A DNA stretch of 64,000 nucleotides from an uncultured Granulosicoccus sp. (GTDB lineage: Bacteria; Pseudomonadota; Gammaproteobacteria; Granulosicoccales; Granulosicoccaceae). The stretch covers positions 1 to 64,000 of the forward strand of contig CANMQI010000023.1 of assembly GCA_947499955.1 (NCBI GenBank). Direction: 5' to 3'. This document shows, piece after piece, positions 43,354-51,769 of this stretch; within the stretch, counting starts at the first letter, position 1; every line of letters starts with the position of its first letter. The translations under genes were made by a program, and so were the position numbers. The notes below the pieces were generated by a model that was not told the DNA's origin, did no database searches, and saw only the letters and a program-made list of their open reading frames with translations.

Positions 43354-45081
43354 ATGCTGAAAGAATTCTTCTCCTACTATCGCCCATGGCTCGGCCTGTT
43401 CTGGCTTGACTTCGGCTCGGCGGTGGTCGCAGGCATGCTCGAACTGGCCTTTCCTCTGGCGGTAACCGGCTTCATCGATCACCTGTTACCGCAAGGGGAT
43501 CTGAAACTGACCGTACTCGCCGCCATCGGCTTGATGCTGATCTACACCCTCTCGGCAGGCCTGATCTCCATTGTTACCTACTGGGGTCATATGCTCGGTA
43601 TCAATATAGAAACAGAGATGCGCCGACGCGCCTTTGCTCATCTGCAGAAGCTCTCATGGAGCTACTTCGACAAGCAGCGCACAGGTCGACTGGTGTCACT
43701 GGTGACACGTGACCTGGAAGAAATCGGCGAAGTGGCACACCACGGCCCCGAAGATCTGTTCATCGCCATCATGACCTTCATCGGCGCCTTTGCCCTGATG
43801 TTGTGGATCAATGTGGAGCTGGCGTTGCTCAGCGGTCTGATCGTGCCCTTGTCGGTCGTGCTGACGACCATTGCCGGGGGCAAGATGACACGAACATGGC
43901 GAGCCATCTACGCTCGGGTCGGCAACTTCAATGTCAGGCTGGAAGAGAACATCAGCGGGATTCGTGTCGTGCAGTCCTTCGCCAACGAGAAGCACGAGAA
44001 CGAGCTCTTTGCCAAGGACAATCATGGTTACCGCAAGACCAAGCTCGAAGCCTATCGTGTCATGGCAGCCTCCGTGTCCATTCAGTATCTGGGCATGCGC
44101 GGCGTGCAAGTGGCCATCATGGTGGTGGGCGCCTATATGGTCATGAAGGGCACGCTGACCACCGGCGGCTTTGTCGGCTTCCTGCTGCTGGTTGGCGTGT
44201 TTTTCAGGCCACTGGACAAGATTGCGTCAGTCATCGAATCCTACCCCCGCGGCATCGCAGGCTTCCGGCGCTACCTGGAACTGCTGGCCACCAAGGCCGA
44301 TATCGACGACCTGCCTCATGCCCGAGACGTACCGTCACTTCAAGGCAACATTCGGTTCAATCACGTGACCTTTGCCTACGGTGAGGACGGCGATGTACTG
44401 CGTGATATCCACCTCGACATCAAGGCCGGAGAAACGATTGCCTTTGTCGGCCCCTCGGGCGCCGGCAAGACCACCCTGCTCACCCTCATTCCACGTTTCT
44501 ACGAAGTGGATAGCGGCGACATCAGCATTGACGACATCCCCTTGCAGGACATCACGCTGCGAAGTCTGCGCGAACAGGTCGGCATCGTCTCTCAGGATGT
44601 CCTGCTGTTCGGCGGCACTCTTCGCGAGAACATCGCCTATGCAAAGCTCGATGCCAGTGAAGCGGAAATTCTCGAAGCCGCTCACCTAGCGATGCTCGAC
44701 TCCACCATCGCCAATATGCCCGATGGCCTGGATACCATTGTCGGTGAACGAGGCCTACGCCTGTCCGGTGGCCAGAAACAACGCGTGGCCATTGCCCGGG
44801 CGTTTCTGCGCAACCCCTCCATCCTGATACTCGACGAAGCCACCTCCGCACTCGACACGGAAACCGAACGTGAAATTCAGAGTGCGCTTGGCAAGCTGTC
44901 CGCAGGGCGTACTACTCTGATCATCGCGCATCGCCTGGGCACCATCCGCCATGCAGACCGCATCGTGGTCATGGAAAAAGGACGCATTACCGAAGTCGGT
45001 AATCATGCAGACCTGCTGAAAGCCGGTGGACGTTACAGCCGACTGCAGGCAGCCAGTGGACTGGAGCGGGTGTATTCCTGA
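43354..45081 (+). CDS. ABC exporter with fused membrane and ATPase domains (MsbA/MDR-like)
   Basis: The 575-aa half-transporter has an N-terminal six-helix membrane domain (about 10-310) and a nucleotide-binding domain with Walker A GPSGAGKTTL (near residue 367), Q-loop IVSQDVLLFG, signature LSGGQKQR and Walker B ILILDEATSALD. It would dimerise and export a lipid, drug or peptide. It is a single-gene unit on the plus strand. Confidence 0.9.
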   Translation: MLKEFFSYYRPWLGLFWLDFGSAVVAGMLELAFPLAVTGFIDHLLPQGDLKLTVLAAIGLMLIYTLSAGLISIVTYWGHMLGINIETEMRRRAFAHLQKLSWSYFDKQRTGRLVSLVTRDLEEIGEVAHHGPEDLFIAIMTFIGAFALMLWINVELALLSGLIVPLSVVLTTIAGGKMTRTWRAIYARVGNFNVRLEENISGIRVVQSFANEKHENELFAKDNHGYRKTKLEAYRVMAASVSIQYLGMRGVQVAIMVVGAYMVMKGTLTTGGFVGFLLLVGVFFRPLDKIASVIESYPRGIAGFRRYLELLATKADIDDLPHARDVPSLQGNIRFNHVTFAYGEDGDVLRDIHLDIKAGETIAFVGPSGAGKTTLLTLIPRFYEVDSGDISIDDIPLQDITLRSLREQVGIVSQDVLLFGGTLRENIAYAKLDASEAEILEAAHLAMLDSTIANMPDGLDTIVGERGLRLSGGQKQRVAIARAFLRNPSILILDEATSALDTETEREIQSALGKLSAGRTTLIIAHRLGTIRHADRIVVMEKGRITEVGNHADLLKAGGRYSRLQAASGLERVYS

Positions 45082-45172
45082 CGCAGGCAGCAGAGAAGCG
45101 ATGAACCTGTGCACATCGCCACTTTAACGTCGGCCAACAGACCAAAGTCCTGCATCAACATTGACGCTTTGG

Positions 45173-45314
45173 CCAAGCTATTGAATTCAAAGACTATTCA
45201 GGCTGTTCAAAAAGTGTGCAATTTGACAGAACCGTTACACGTCGTGGGATGTAGCGTTCTATTCAATTGTCATCCACACGTTTATCCACAGATTCTGTGG
45301 ATAAGCGTGGATAG
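45173..45314. repeat. DnaA-box-bearing intergenic repeat, copy A
   Basis: This ~140-bp element is matched without gaps by 49871-50012. The last 112 bases agree at about 93 positions by my alignment, and the preceding ~30 at about 20. It contains TTGACAG (45223), a conserved TCATCCACAC and the 23-bp palindrome TTATCCACA-GATTC-TGTGGATAA (45282-45304), which is two perfect DnaA boxes back to back. Both copies lie between convergent genes. The flanks 45082-45172 and 45315-45399 show no gene. Confidence 0.85.
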
Positions 45315-45399
45315 TCTCGATGGGTACCACCAGTTTCAGCGGTAACGCCCATGCTTGAACGGACTGGCGGTATTGTCCTCGCTCTATCATCTGCACGTT

Positions 45400-45439
45400 T
45401 TCAGCGACTGGCTTTCCCGGTATTCAGCGCCGACTTGCT
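45400..45439 (-). pseudogene. Relic of an MFS-gene 3' end
   Basis: These 40 bases match 47425-47464 at about 34 positions. The latter encode the last residues and stop of the MFS gene (PALNTGDVSR, stop). Here the minus strand reads SALNTGKASR and stop, preceded by a hydrophobic run (VVLLIL). It lies just after the ferredoxin gene and looks like the tail of a lost MFS paralogue. A short non-coding repeat is the alternative. Confidence 0.4.
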
Positions 45440-45506
45440 CAGTATCAGCAATACCACTTCGCACTGGCGCTTGCCCGACAATCCCCTTGCGTATGCCTCG
45501 CCAGAG

Positions 45507-45824
45507 TCATTTCAATGCAAATGGATTGACGTACAGCTGATCGTGACTCTCCACCCCCACATCGAACACACATTCCGACTTCGGTCGTGCGACACACAAC
45601 AGTACATAGCCTGCCGCTGACTGGCGTTTGTTGATGGCAGTCGCACCGGGCTGTCGAACTGAACCGGAAACCAATCGAGCCGCGCAGGTAATACAACCGC
45701 CGTAACGACAGGCCACTGGCAACACCACGCCAGCAGCCTCGAAGGCATCCAGAATGTTCTCGTCCTCACGCACTTGCAGAGACTTGCCGTCTCGATTACG
45801 CAAGGTCACGGTGTGCTTACGCAT
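45507..45824 (-). CDS. 2Fe-2S (plant-type) ferredoxin
   Basis: The 105-aa protein has the C-x4-C-x2-C-x29-C arrangement of plant-type [2Fe-2S] ferredoxins (Cys39, Cys44, Cys47, Cys77; CRYGGCITC), inside a beta-grasp fold. It lies 12 bases after the methanethiol-oxidase gene and is probably co-transcribed, so it may give or take electrons for that enzyme or its maturation (inference). No reductase is next to it. Confidence 0.88.
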   Translation of the reverse strand: MRKHTVTLRNRDGKSLQVREDENILDAFEAAGVVLPVACRYGGCITCAARLVSGSVRQPGATAINKRQSAAGYVLLCVARPKSECVFDVGVESHDQLYVNPFALK

Positions 45825-45836
45825 GCTGCGCCCGGT

Positions 45837-47201
45837 TCAGACCCAGATATCTGAGGAACAATCGCCGCCTGGATAACGAGTCTCATGCGCACGCGCCGGA
45901 CCGTGGGGTTCCTTCCCGAAATCAACCAGAAAATCCTCACGGATCTTCATGCCGCCGTTTTCATTATCACAATCGACAATGAGCATGATGCCGCCGTTAT
46001 CCTTCATCGACGGGTAGAACTGATTGTCCCAGGTCGAGAACAGCGAAGTCGTGACATACAGGCGTTTTCCATCGAGCGACAACTGGATCATCTGTGGCGC
46101 ACCGTCGACGCTGACACCATTGACCTCGGGTGCCTTGCCCAGCATCCCCCCGATCCAGACCTGCCCGGTAAGCCTGGGATGCGCCGGATCGGACACATCG
46201 TACTGGCGCAGATCTCCGTGCAACCAGTTGGAAAAATAGAGATAGCGATCATCCATCGACACCAGAATGTCGGTGATCAAACTGGGCATGGGTACCGGGA
46301 AACCTTCAACATCTACCGTCGGTACATCGATGACCTTGTTGATCTCAACCTCCCCATTGTCCTTGTGATAATGAAAGATATTGGAGGCCAGGGCGGCACC
46401 GACAAAACCGTGTGTACTATCCGGATTGTGCAGGAAGCGAGCTTCCAGAGGAATCAGCCCTTCTTCCCCCAGATCGATACTCTGCGCGACCGTTCGATTT
46501 TCGAAATCCCAGAAATGAACATGCTGCCCGTATTTCCCGCGTGCCACATCTTCCAGATCAAACCCGGGCATGAACGTATTGGGTGACGCCCATTCGGTGG
46601 AAATCATCATGTTGTGGCGAGGCTGATACCAGAAGTCGTAATTGAACTTCATCTCCCCCAGGTCCTTCTCCCAGCGCCCCATGATCTCGAAATCCTTGTT
46701 CAAGTGCAGGAAGCCACCAGGACCATTGCCTTTTGCATCACCGAGCATGGAGACAATGATGTCAGCCCCCAGGCAATGCACGGTATGGGGTGCGGACAGA
46801 TTGGTCTTCTCCTTGATCTCGCTGCCTTCTATCGTCTTGAACAGAGTGGGTTTGCGCGGGTCAGTGGCGGTGTCCACGATATAGAAGTTGCTGGTGCGCA
46901 CACCGGGAATGATCAAGTACTTGCGTTGCATGCTGCCATCGGTATTACACGACGAACAGGCATTCCAGCCCATGTGGTGGAGCTCATCACCGATGATCGG
47001 CATTTCAGTGCGGTGAATGACCTGACCATAGGTGTCACTGGTCTCATCGACATCGATGGTTGCCAGGTAATCAGGCTTTTCCACTCCGGTGCCGGTATAG
47101 ATGCAAATGGTATACACCACCTTTTCGCGCGGAGCCTTGATGGCTTCCTCTGGAGAGGCGTAACCGGGGCCTGCACAGCAACTCGTTGTCGTCTCTGTCA
47201 T
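45837..47201 (-). CDS. mtoX: Selenium-binding protein SBP56 family, methanethiol oxidase
   Basis: From the ATG at 47201 the 454-aa protein parallels human SELENBP1 along its whole length: CCAGPGYASPEEAIKAPREK, ELHHMGWNACSSCN, HTVHCLGADIIVSMLGDAKG, FWYQPRHNMMISTEWASPN, FLHNPDSTHGFVG, DDRYLYFSNWLHGDLRQYD and the C-terminus PGGDCSSDIWV. The family oxidises methanethiol to formaldehyde, hydrogen sulfide and hydrogen peroxide with copper. Bacterial MtoX usually carries a signal peptide; this one does not and looks cytoplasmic like the animal form. An upstream in-frame start (47288) is improbable. Confidence 0.86.
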   Translation of the reverse strand: MTETTTSCCAGPGYASPEEAIKAPREKVVYTICIYTGTGVEKPDYLATIDVDETSDTYGQVIHRTEMPIIGDELHHMGWNACSSCNTDGSMQRKYLIIPGVRTSNFYIVDTATDPRKPTLFKTIEGSEIKEKTNLSAPHTVHCLGADIIVSMLGDAKGNGPGGFLHLNKDFEIMGRWEKDLGEMKFNYDFWYQPRHNMMISTEWASPNTFMPGFDLEDVARGKYGQHVHFWDFENRTVAQSIDLGEEGLIPLEARFLHNPDSTHGFVGAALASNIFHYHKDNGEVEINKVIDVPTVDVEGFPVPMPSLITDILVSMDDRYLYFSNWLHGDLRQYDVSDPAHPRLTGQVWIGGMLGKAPEVNGVSVDGAPQMIQLSLDGKRLYVTTSLFSTWDNQFYPSMKDNGGIMLIVDCDNENGGMKIREDFLVDFGKEPHGPARAHETRYPGGDCSSDIWV

Positions 47202-47425
47202 GTCTGCACTCCTGGTGTGTTCTGGAAATATCGCGTGATCAAAGGCAATCAATGACCAGACAGCATTACACACCTTCCACACACGCACAATTCTCTGAAC
47301 GACATGCTGGACACAACTACGATGGACTGGCGATGGAACCTCTCAGGTCAATCGATTGTCCCCAACGACTCTTGGCATCATGACATTCAGCCGAACAGCC
47401 TGACGCGGCACCTGTCCGGCAGTTG

Positions 47426-48781
47426 TCAGCGACTGACGTCCCCGGTATTCAGCGCCGGCTTGCCATTGACCCCGATAACCGTGAATACGGTCAGCACGCT
47501 GGCCAGCGCCACCACCCAGAAAACACCATTGGCAGCACCTTTATCCAGCAGAAATCCAAACAGCGGCGGTGCAATGATGCCGCCCAGATTGAAGCCCGTG
47601 GAGACGAAGCCAAACACCGTTCCAGCCTGTCCTGCCGGTGTCAACGAACGTATCAGCATATCGCGTGAAGGCGCAATGGCTCCACTGGCAAAGCCACACA
47701 AGGCGAACAGGATGCCAGTGAGCACGATACCCGGTGTCATCCAGGCCAGAAGCGCAACCCCTGCCCCAATGCCCAGCAAACAGGCCACAATGGTTTTCTG
47801 CAAATCACTCTTTCCATCGGCTATCCGCCCTCCCACCAGCACGCCCAGCGGAGAGGCAAACAGCCAGGCAGAAATCAGCGTTCCCGCCAGTGTCAGGCTG
47901 AAGCCTTGCTGTTCATGCAAGGCAGTGACGCCAAAGCCTGTGACGCCTCGACCAATCAACGTCAGACCGATGAAAAAGGCCACGGACATCAGGATCGGGC
48001 GCGACATCAGCAATTGACGACGTGTCATTGTCCCTTCAGCCGTTTTCCTGACCTCGGGCGCCGACACCGGGGCTTTTTTTCGCTCTGCGGCCGGATACGT
48101 CGCTGCGGGTTCTGACGCAGCCGAATCGTGTTTCACTGCAGACCTCGTCGGGCTGGAGCTCAACCAGTCGCGTCGACAGTACAAGACTCCTGCAACGGCC
48201 ACTCCAAGCAAGCCACAGATGAGCAGTGCCTGTTGCCAGCCAAGCAGGGACGCCAGCAGCAGTACGGTCAATGGCGCCAAGGCTTCTCCCAGATGACCAG
48301 AAGCTGTGTGGTAGGAAAACGCCCGCCCCATTCGCTCCGGCTGCGCCACCTTGTTCAGAATGGCATAGTCGGCCGGATGGTAAACGGCATTTCCCAGCCC
48401 GGCGACGCCCATGAACAAGACAAAGGCACCATAGACGGGCCACACGCCGACCAGGGAAAAAGCCAGCCCCTCCAGTGTCAGGCCAGCGATGAGAACCCAT
48501 CCTGCGCCTAGGCGGTCTACCAGAATCCCCATGGGCGCCTGGGCCAACCCTGTCATGAGACTGAACATGGTGATGCCGAATCCCAACTGGGTATAGCTGA
48601 CCTGCATGACATCGGCTATTACCGGCAGCAACGGCGGTAGCAACAGCATGTAGAAATGACTGAAAAAGTGGGCAACACAGATCAGCCCAATGGCCCAGCG
48701 AACGGTACGCTTTACGGGAAAATCTGAAGAGGAAACTGCCAAGGCGCACTCCCAATGGTCGCTGACACGCAACGGCTGCAA
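47426..48781 (-). CDS. Major facilitator superfamily transporter
   Basis: The 451-aa protein has 12 predicted helices in two halves joined by a long polar loop (about 210-250, Ser/Ala/Lys-rich). MFS motifs such as GILVDRLGAGWVLIAG and LGVLVGGRIADGKSDLQ follow helices 2 and 8. The substrate is unknown. The start is uncertain: the ATG at 48781 gives a 25-residue hydrophilic leader, and a TTG near 48742 would shorten it. It is divergent from the peroxiredoxin gene. Confidence 0.83.
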   Translation of the reverse strand: MQPLRVSDHWECALAVSSSDFPVKRTVRWAIGLICVAHFFSHFYMLLLPPLLPVIADVMQVSYTQLGFGITMFSLMTGLAQAPMGILVDRLGAGWVLIAGLTLEGLAFSLVGVWPVYGAFVLFMGVAGLGNAVYHPADYAILNKVAQPERMGRAFSYHTASGHLGEALAPLTVLLLASLLGWQQALLICGLLGVAVAGVLYCRRDWLSSSPTRSAVKHDSAASEPAATYPAAERKKAPVSAPEVRKTAEGTMTRRQLLMSRPILMSVAFFIGLTLIGRGVTGFGVTALHEQQGFSLTLAGTLISAWLFASPLGVLVGGRIADGKSDLQKTIVACLLGIGAGVALLAWMTPGIVLTGILFALCGFASGAIAPSRDMLIRSLTPAGQAGTVFGFVSTGFNLGGIIAPPLFGFLLDKGAANGVFWVVALASVLTVFTVIGVNGKPALNTGDVSR

Positions 48782-48930
48782 ATATACTGCATCCTGTCAG
48801 TTTTACTGCTTGAGCGCCACTGTGGAGCGCCGCTTTCGCAACGTCACGAACCTTGTAACGCTCCTGCATTGTCGCCGTGCAGCTGTTCAAGGCACTTCAG
48901 TTTCACGTGCCTTGCGTCGATAATTCGACC

Positions 48931-49599
48931 ATGGCTATTCGAATTGGTGAAACCGCACCTGATTTCCTCGCAGACTCTTCACAAGGGCCGCTTGACCTGT
49001 ATCAGTGGGCGAACAAGAACTGGGTAGTGCTCTTCAGCCATCCCGCGGATTTCACCCCCGTGTGTACGTCGGAATTCTGCAGATCGGTAGAACTGGAAGA
49101 TCAATTCAGCCGGCGCGGTGTGAAACTGCTGGGCTTATCCACCGATTCGATCGAACATCACACGGCCTGGATAAACGACATCAAACGAATCACCCAGCGA
49201 AACATCGGTTTTCCGATCATTGCAGACCCGGATCGTCGCATCGCCAGACTCTACGAGATGATCCACCCACAGGAAGATGAATCAGCCGCCATACGTGCGC
49301 TTTTCGTTATCGACCCTGCGATGAAAGTCAGGTTGACCATGAACTACCCCATGTCGGTCGGCAGGAATTTCAACGAAGTACTGAGAATCATCGACGCCAT
49401 GCAACTGGCAGATGTACGAGGTATCGCGACACCTGCCGATTGGGTCAAAGGTGATCCTGTGCTGATCCCGGCATCCGTCTCGAACGAAGTGGCTGAAGAA
49501 AGATTTCCACAAGGGTGGCAGCAGATCACTCATTATTATCGCCTTACCGTTGTGAAGCCTGTTGGCGACAAAACCTTGCCGACGCGTCGAGCCGGCTGA
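48931..49599 (+). CDS. 1-Cys (Prx6-type) peroxiredoxin
   Basis: Starting at the ATG at 48931 the protein (222 aa) has the peroxidatic motif PADFTPVCTSEF with Cys45 and the Prx6-type C-terminal extension (after ~160: YPMSVGRNFNEVLRIIDAMQ, then GDPVLIPASVSNEVAEERFP). A second Cys at 50 is close by, but there is no classical resolving Cys near the C-terminus. It reduces hydrogen or organic peroxides. Its neighbourhood suggests it could remove the peroxide that methanethiol oxidase makes (inference). Confidence 0.9.
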   Translation: MAIRIGETAPDFLADSSQGPLDLYQWANKNWVVLFSHPADFTPVCTSEFCRSVELEDQFSRRGVKLLGLSTDSIEHHTAWINDIKRITQRNIGFPIIADPDRRIARLYEMIHPQEDESAAIRALFVIDPAMKVRLTMNYPMSVGRNFNEVLRIIDAMQLADVRGIATPADWVKGDPVLIPASVSNEVAEERFPQGWQQITHYYRLTVVKPVGDKTLPTRRAG

Positions 49600-49870
49600 C
49601 TCGCCATCGAAGAGGCGTTCGACACATCGAGCAGCCTTGAAACAACACATGTCAGACTGGCGATCCCCCCCATCGAGGGCGGACATGTCGTGCTGTGGCC
49701 AACAACGCATCATGCCAACTACTGAGCATCTAACCTGTTCAGTGAAAAAAATTGTCCAATAAGCCGTCCAGATACTTGACTTGATCCCATTTCCTGAAGT
49801 GTTTTATGCACATGGAGATCCATCTCGCCAGCTGCGAGCGCTATTTGCAGCCAAACGACGAACGTTTCAA

Positions 49871-50012
49871 CCAAGTTATTGTATTAATTGATTATTTCTT
49901 CTGTTCAAAAAATGTTCAATTTGACAGCACCGTGACAATACGTGGGATACAGCACTCTGTTCATATGTCATCCACACACTTATCCACAGAATTTGTGGAT
50001 AAGCGTCGATAG
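49871..50012. repeat. DnaA-box-bearing intergenic repeat, copy B
   Basis: This is the second copy of the element at 45173-45314, in the same orientation and again between convergent genes (peroxiredoxin and the RCC1-like gene). TTGACAG is at 49921, TCATCCACAC follows at the same distance, and TTATCCACA-GAATT-TGTGGATAA is at 49980-50002. The conserved 9-bp arms are exact DnaA boxes while the spacer differs, so the arms are what is preserved. The stretch 49600-49870 before it shows no gene. Confidence 0.85.
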
Positions 50013-50074
50013 ATCAGGATACGGTTTCTTGCACTGATTGTTGCCTTTGCGACTGCAGGAGGCATTGCTGCTGA

Positions 50075-51601
50075 TCAGCGGCAGACAGGCTCACCGATCT
50101 GCACACGTACCGAGTCCAGTCCCAGCAAGACGCCAACGTCTCCGATAGCGATAACTTCATACTGAACGACGTCACCATCGGCTGTTGAATCGTCATACCA
50201 GGAGGTACCGCCAGTGGTAGCAACGAACTCGCCATTCTTGCGGATTTCGTACTCTCGCACCGCGCCACTGGTATTGCGCTCCCAGAAGAGCTCGACGTCA
50301 TACCAGTACACCTCGGCGCGAAGTCCCTCGGGGGATGCCGGACGCTCATCGCCAGGCAGATAGGCCCCCGGCCCGGTTGATGAACCAGGAGTGTTCCCCG
50401 GACGCAGCTCATTGGAGAAATCACCGGTTTGACCAAATGCATGAACCGCCCGTAGTGTGTACACCGGCGTCTCATCCGCAGTGGCCGTGCTGTCGATGTA
50501 AGAACCGTCGTTGTCGGTCGTGTCCAACAACACACCATCCCGGAACACTTGCGTATCGTAGTTGCGCTGATAATCGTGAACGGACTCACCGCTGACATCG
50601 AAGAACAGTTCTGTTCCGATCCCGTTACTGTAGAAGGTCGCAGCCGACAGCGTCAGCGTGGGCATGGACAATTCCCCATTGACGGTATCGAGCAGCATTT
50701 GCCGGGATTCGTCCAGATTGCCCGATACAATTTCCAGCCGACCGGCATCGGTGTAGCCGTAGAGACGATCACCATCGGCGTAAACGTCCACGTAAGTCTT
50801 GGAAAATCGTGTTACCGCCAGTGGCGTCGGATTCCTGTAATTACCGAAGTAGAGCAGCCCGACACAATCCAGTTCGCCCGCGTCGGTCAAGGCACAGGCG
50901 ACTTCATCGCTTCTCTGTTGCAATGGTACAACCTTGCGATACGGGCCATTTCGAAATTGCGCCACCACCAGATTGCCAACGTTGGCCGACCAGCAATCTG
51001 CCGTGCCGTCTTCACGCACAGCGCAATCGATACTGCCGCTGCTGTCGAACTGTGTGAACGGAGAATCGAGCCTGGCAGCATAGGGAAGCAGTGTGTTGTG
51101 GTTCAGGCCCCAGCAACTCACCTCATCAGCAGCAGCCTTGATACCGCAACTGCTGACGAAGCCGATGGCTGACACATCCACGATGCCGGCGGCAGCAATG
51201 GGCACATCGGTCTGACCGTGCACGTTCTGTCCCCAACACTGGGCCGTACCCACGTTGTCAATTGCACAACTGTGGTAGAGACCGACACCGAGCTTCACCA
51301 CCGGCGCATCGAAGCCAGGTGGGTAGATCTGGTCTTCGTGTGTCTCCAGCCCCCAACATTGCACATCGCCGGCATCGGTGATGCCACAAGCATGACGAAA
51401 TCCTAGGCCGATCTCGGTGAACACCGACTCAGGCGGTCGCAGGGTCGGATCAGCCGGATTGCTGGAGGATGTACAGCTAACGCTGCCCGACGTCGACAGG
51501 CCACAGAAGCGATCACCGAGTACCGTAATCTGTTTGTAGTCTGCTTGCGCCAGGAGCGGTAGCGACAATACAACAAGCAGCAGCGCAATGATTCGTCTCA
51601 T
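50075..51601 (-). CDS. Secreted RCC1-repeat protein with fibronectin-III-like domain
   Basis: The 508-aa protein has a signal peptide (MRRIIALLLVVLSLPLLAQA). It then has about seven RCC1-like blades, each with an H/S-x-C-G/A-x-x-x-x-G-x-x-x-C-W-G pattern (for example HACGITDAGDVQCWG, HSCAIDNVGTAQCWG), forming a beta-propeller to ~residue 290. A beta-rich region and a fibronectin-III-like domain (about 410-505, YWYDVELFWERNTSGAVREY) follow. Paired cysteines in each blade suggest disulphides and a location outside the cytoplasm. It may bind polysaccharide or protein; no enzyme motif is visible. Confidence 0.72.
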   Translation of the reverse strand: MRRIIALLLVVLSLPLLAQADYKQITVLGDRFCGLSTSGSVSCTSSSNPADPTLRPPESVFTEIGLGFRHACGITDAGDVQCWGLETHEDQIYPPGFDAPVVKLGVGLYHSCAIDNVGTAQCWGQNVHGQTDVPIAAAGIVDVSAIGFVSSCGIKAAADEVSCWGLNHNTLLPYAARLDSPFTQFDSSGSIDCAVREDGTADCWSANVGNLVVAQFRNGPYRKVVPLQQRSDEVACALTDAGELDCVGLLYFGNYRNPTPLAVTRFSKTYVDVYADGDRLYGYTDAGRLEIVSGNLDESRQMLLDTVNGELSMPTLTLSAATFYSNGIGTELFFDVSGESVHDYQRNYDTQVFRDGVLLDTTDNDGSYIDSTATADETPVYTLRAVHAFGQTGDFSNELRPGNTPGSSTGPGAYLPGDERPASPEGLRAEVYWYDVELFWERNTSGAVREYEIRKNGEFVATTGGTSWYDDSTADGDVVQYEVIAIGDVGVLLGLDSVRVQIGEPVCR

Positions 51602-51769
51602 GGGGGTTTCACCAGCCTGGATGAATGAAAATTCAGCCTATACGAATGGCGAAGGGAATTCTGGTAGAAATACCCGCACGGCGCGTGTCACAGGGTTAGC
51701 AAAGGCGCTGCCACAGACCGGCGCCATCGCATTGGCCCGAATGTCATTTCCAGCCTCTTGAGATTGCTA

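Noticed and set aside
45282..45304. Replication origin because of DnaA boxes
   Set aside because: Only two boxes per element, no dnaA, dnaN or gidA genes and no AT-rich unwinding region; two copies 4.7 kb apart argue for a repeat family.
45282..45304. Intrinsic terminator at the DnaA-box palindrome
   Set aside because: The stem could form in RNA, but no T-run follows either copy and the loop would be very small.
45109..45345. Small plus-strand open frame inside repeat copy A
   Set aside because: It is interrupted or different in copy B, so the repeat is not conserved as protein.
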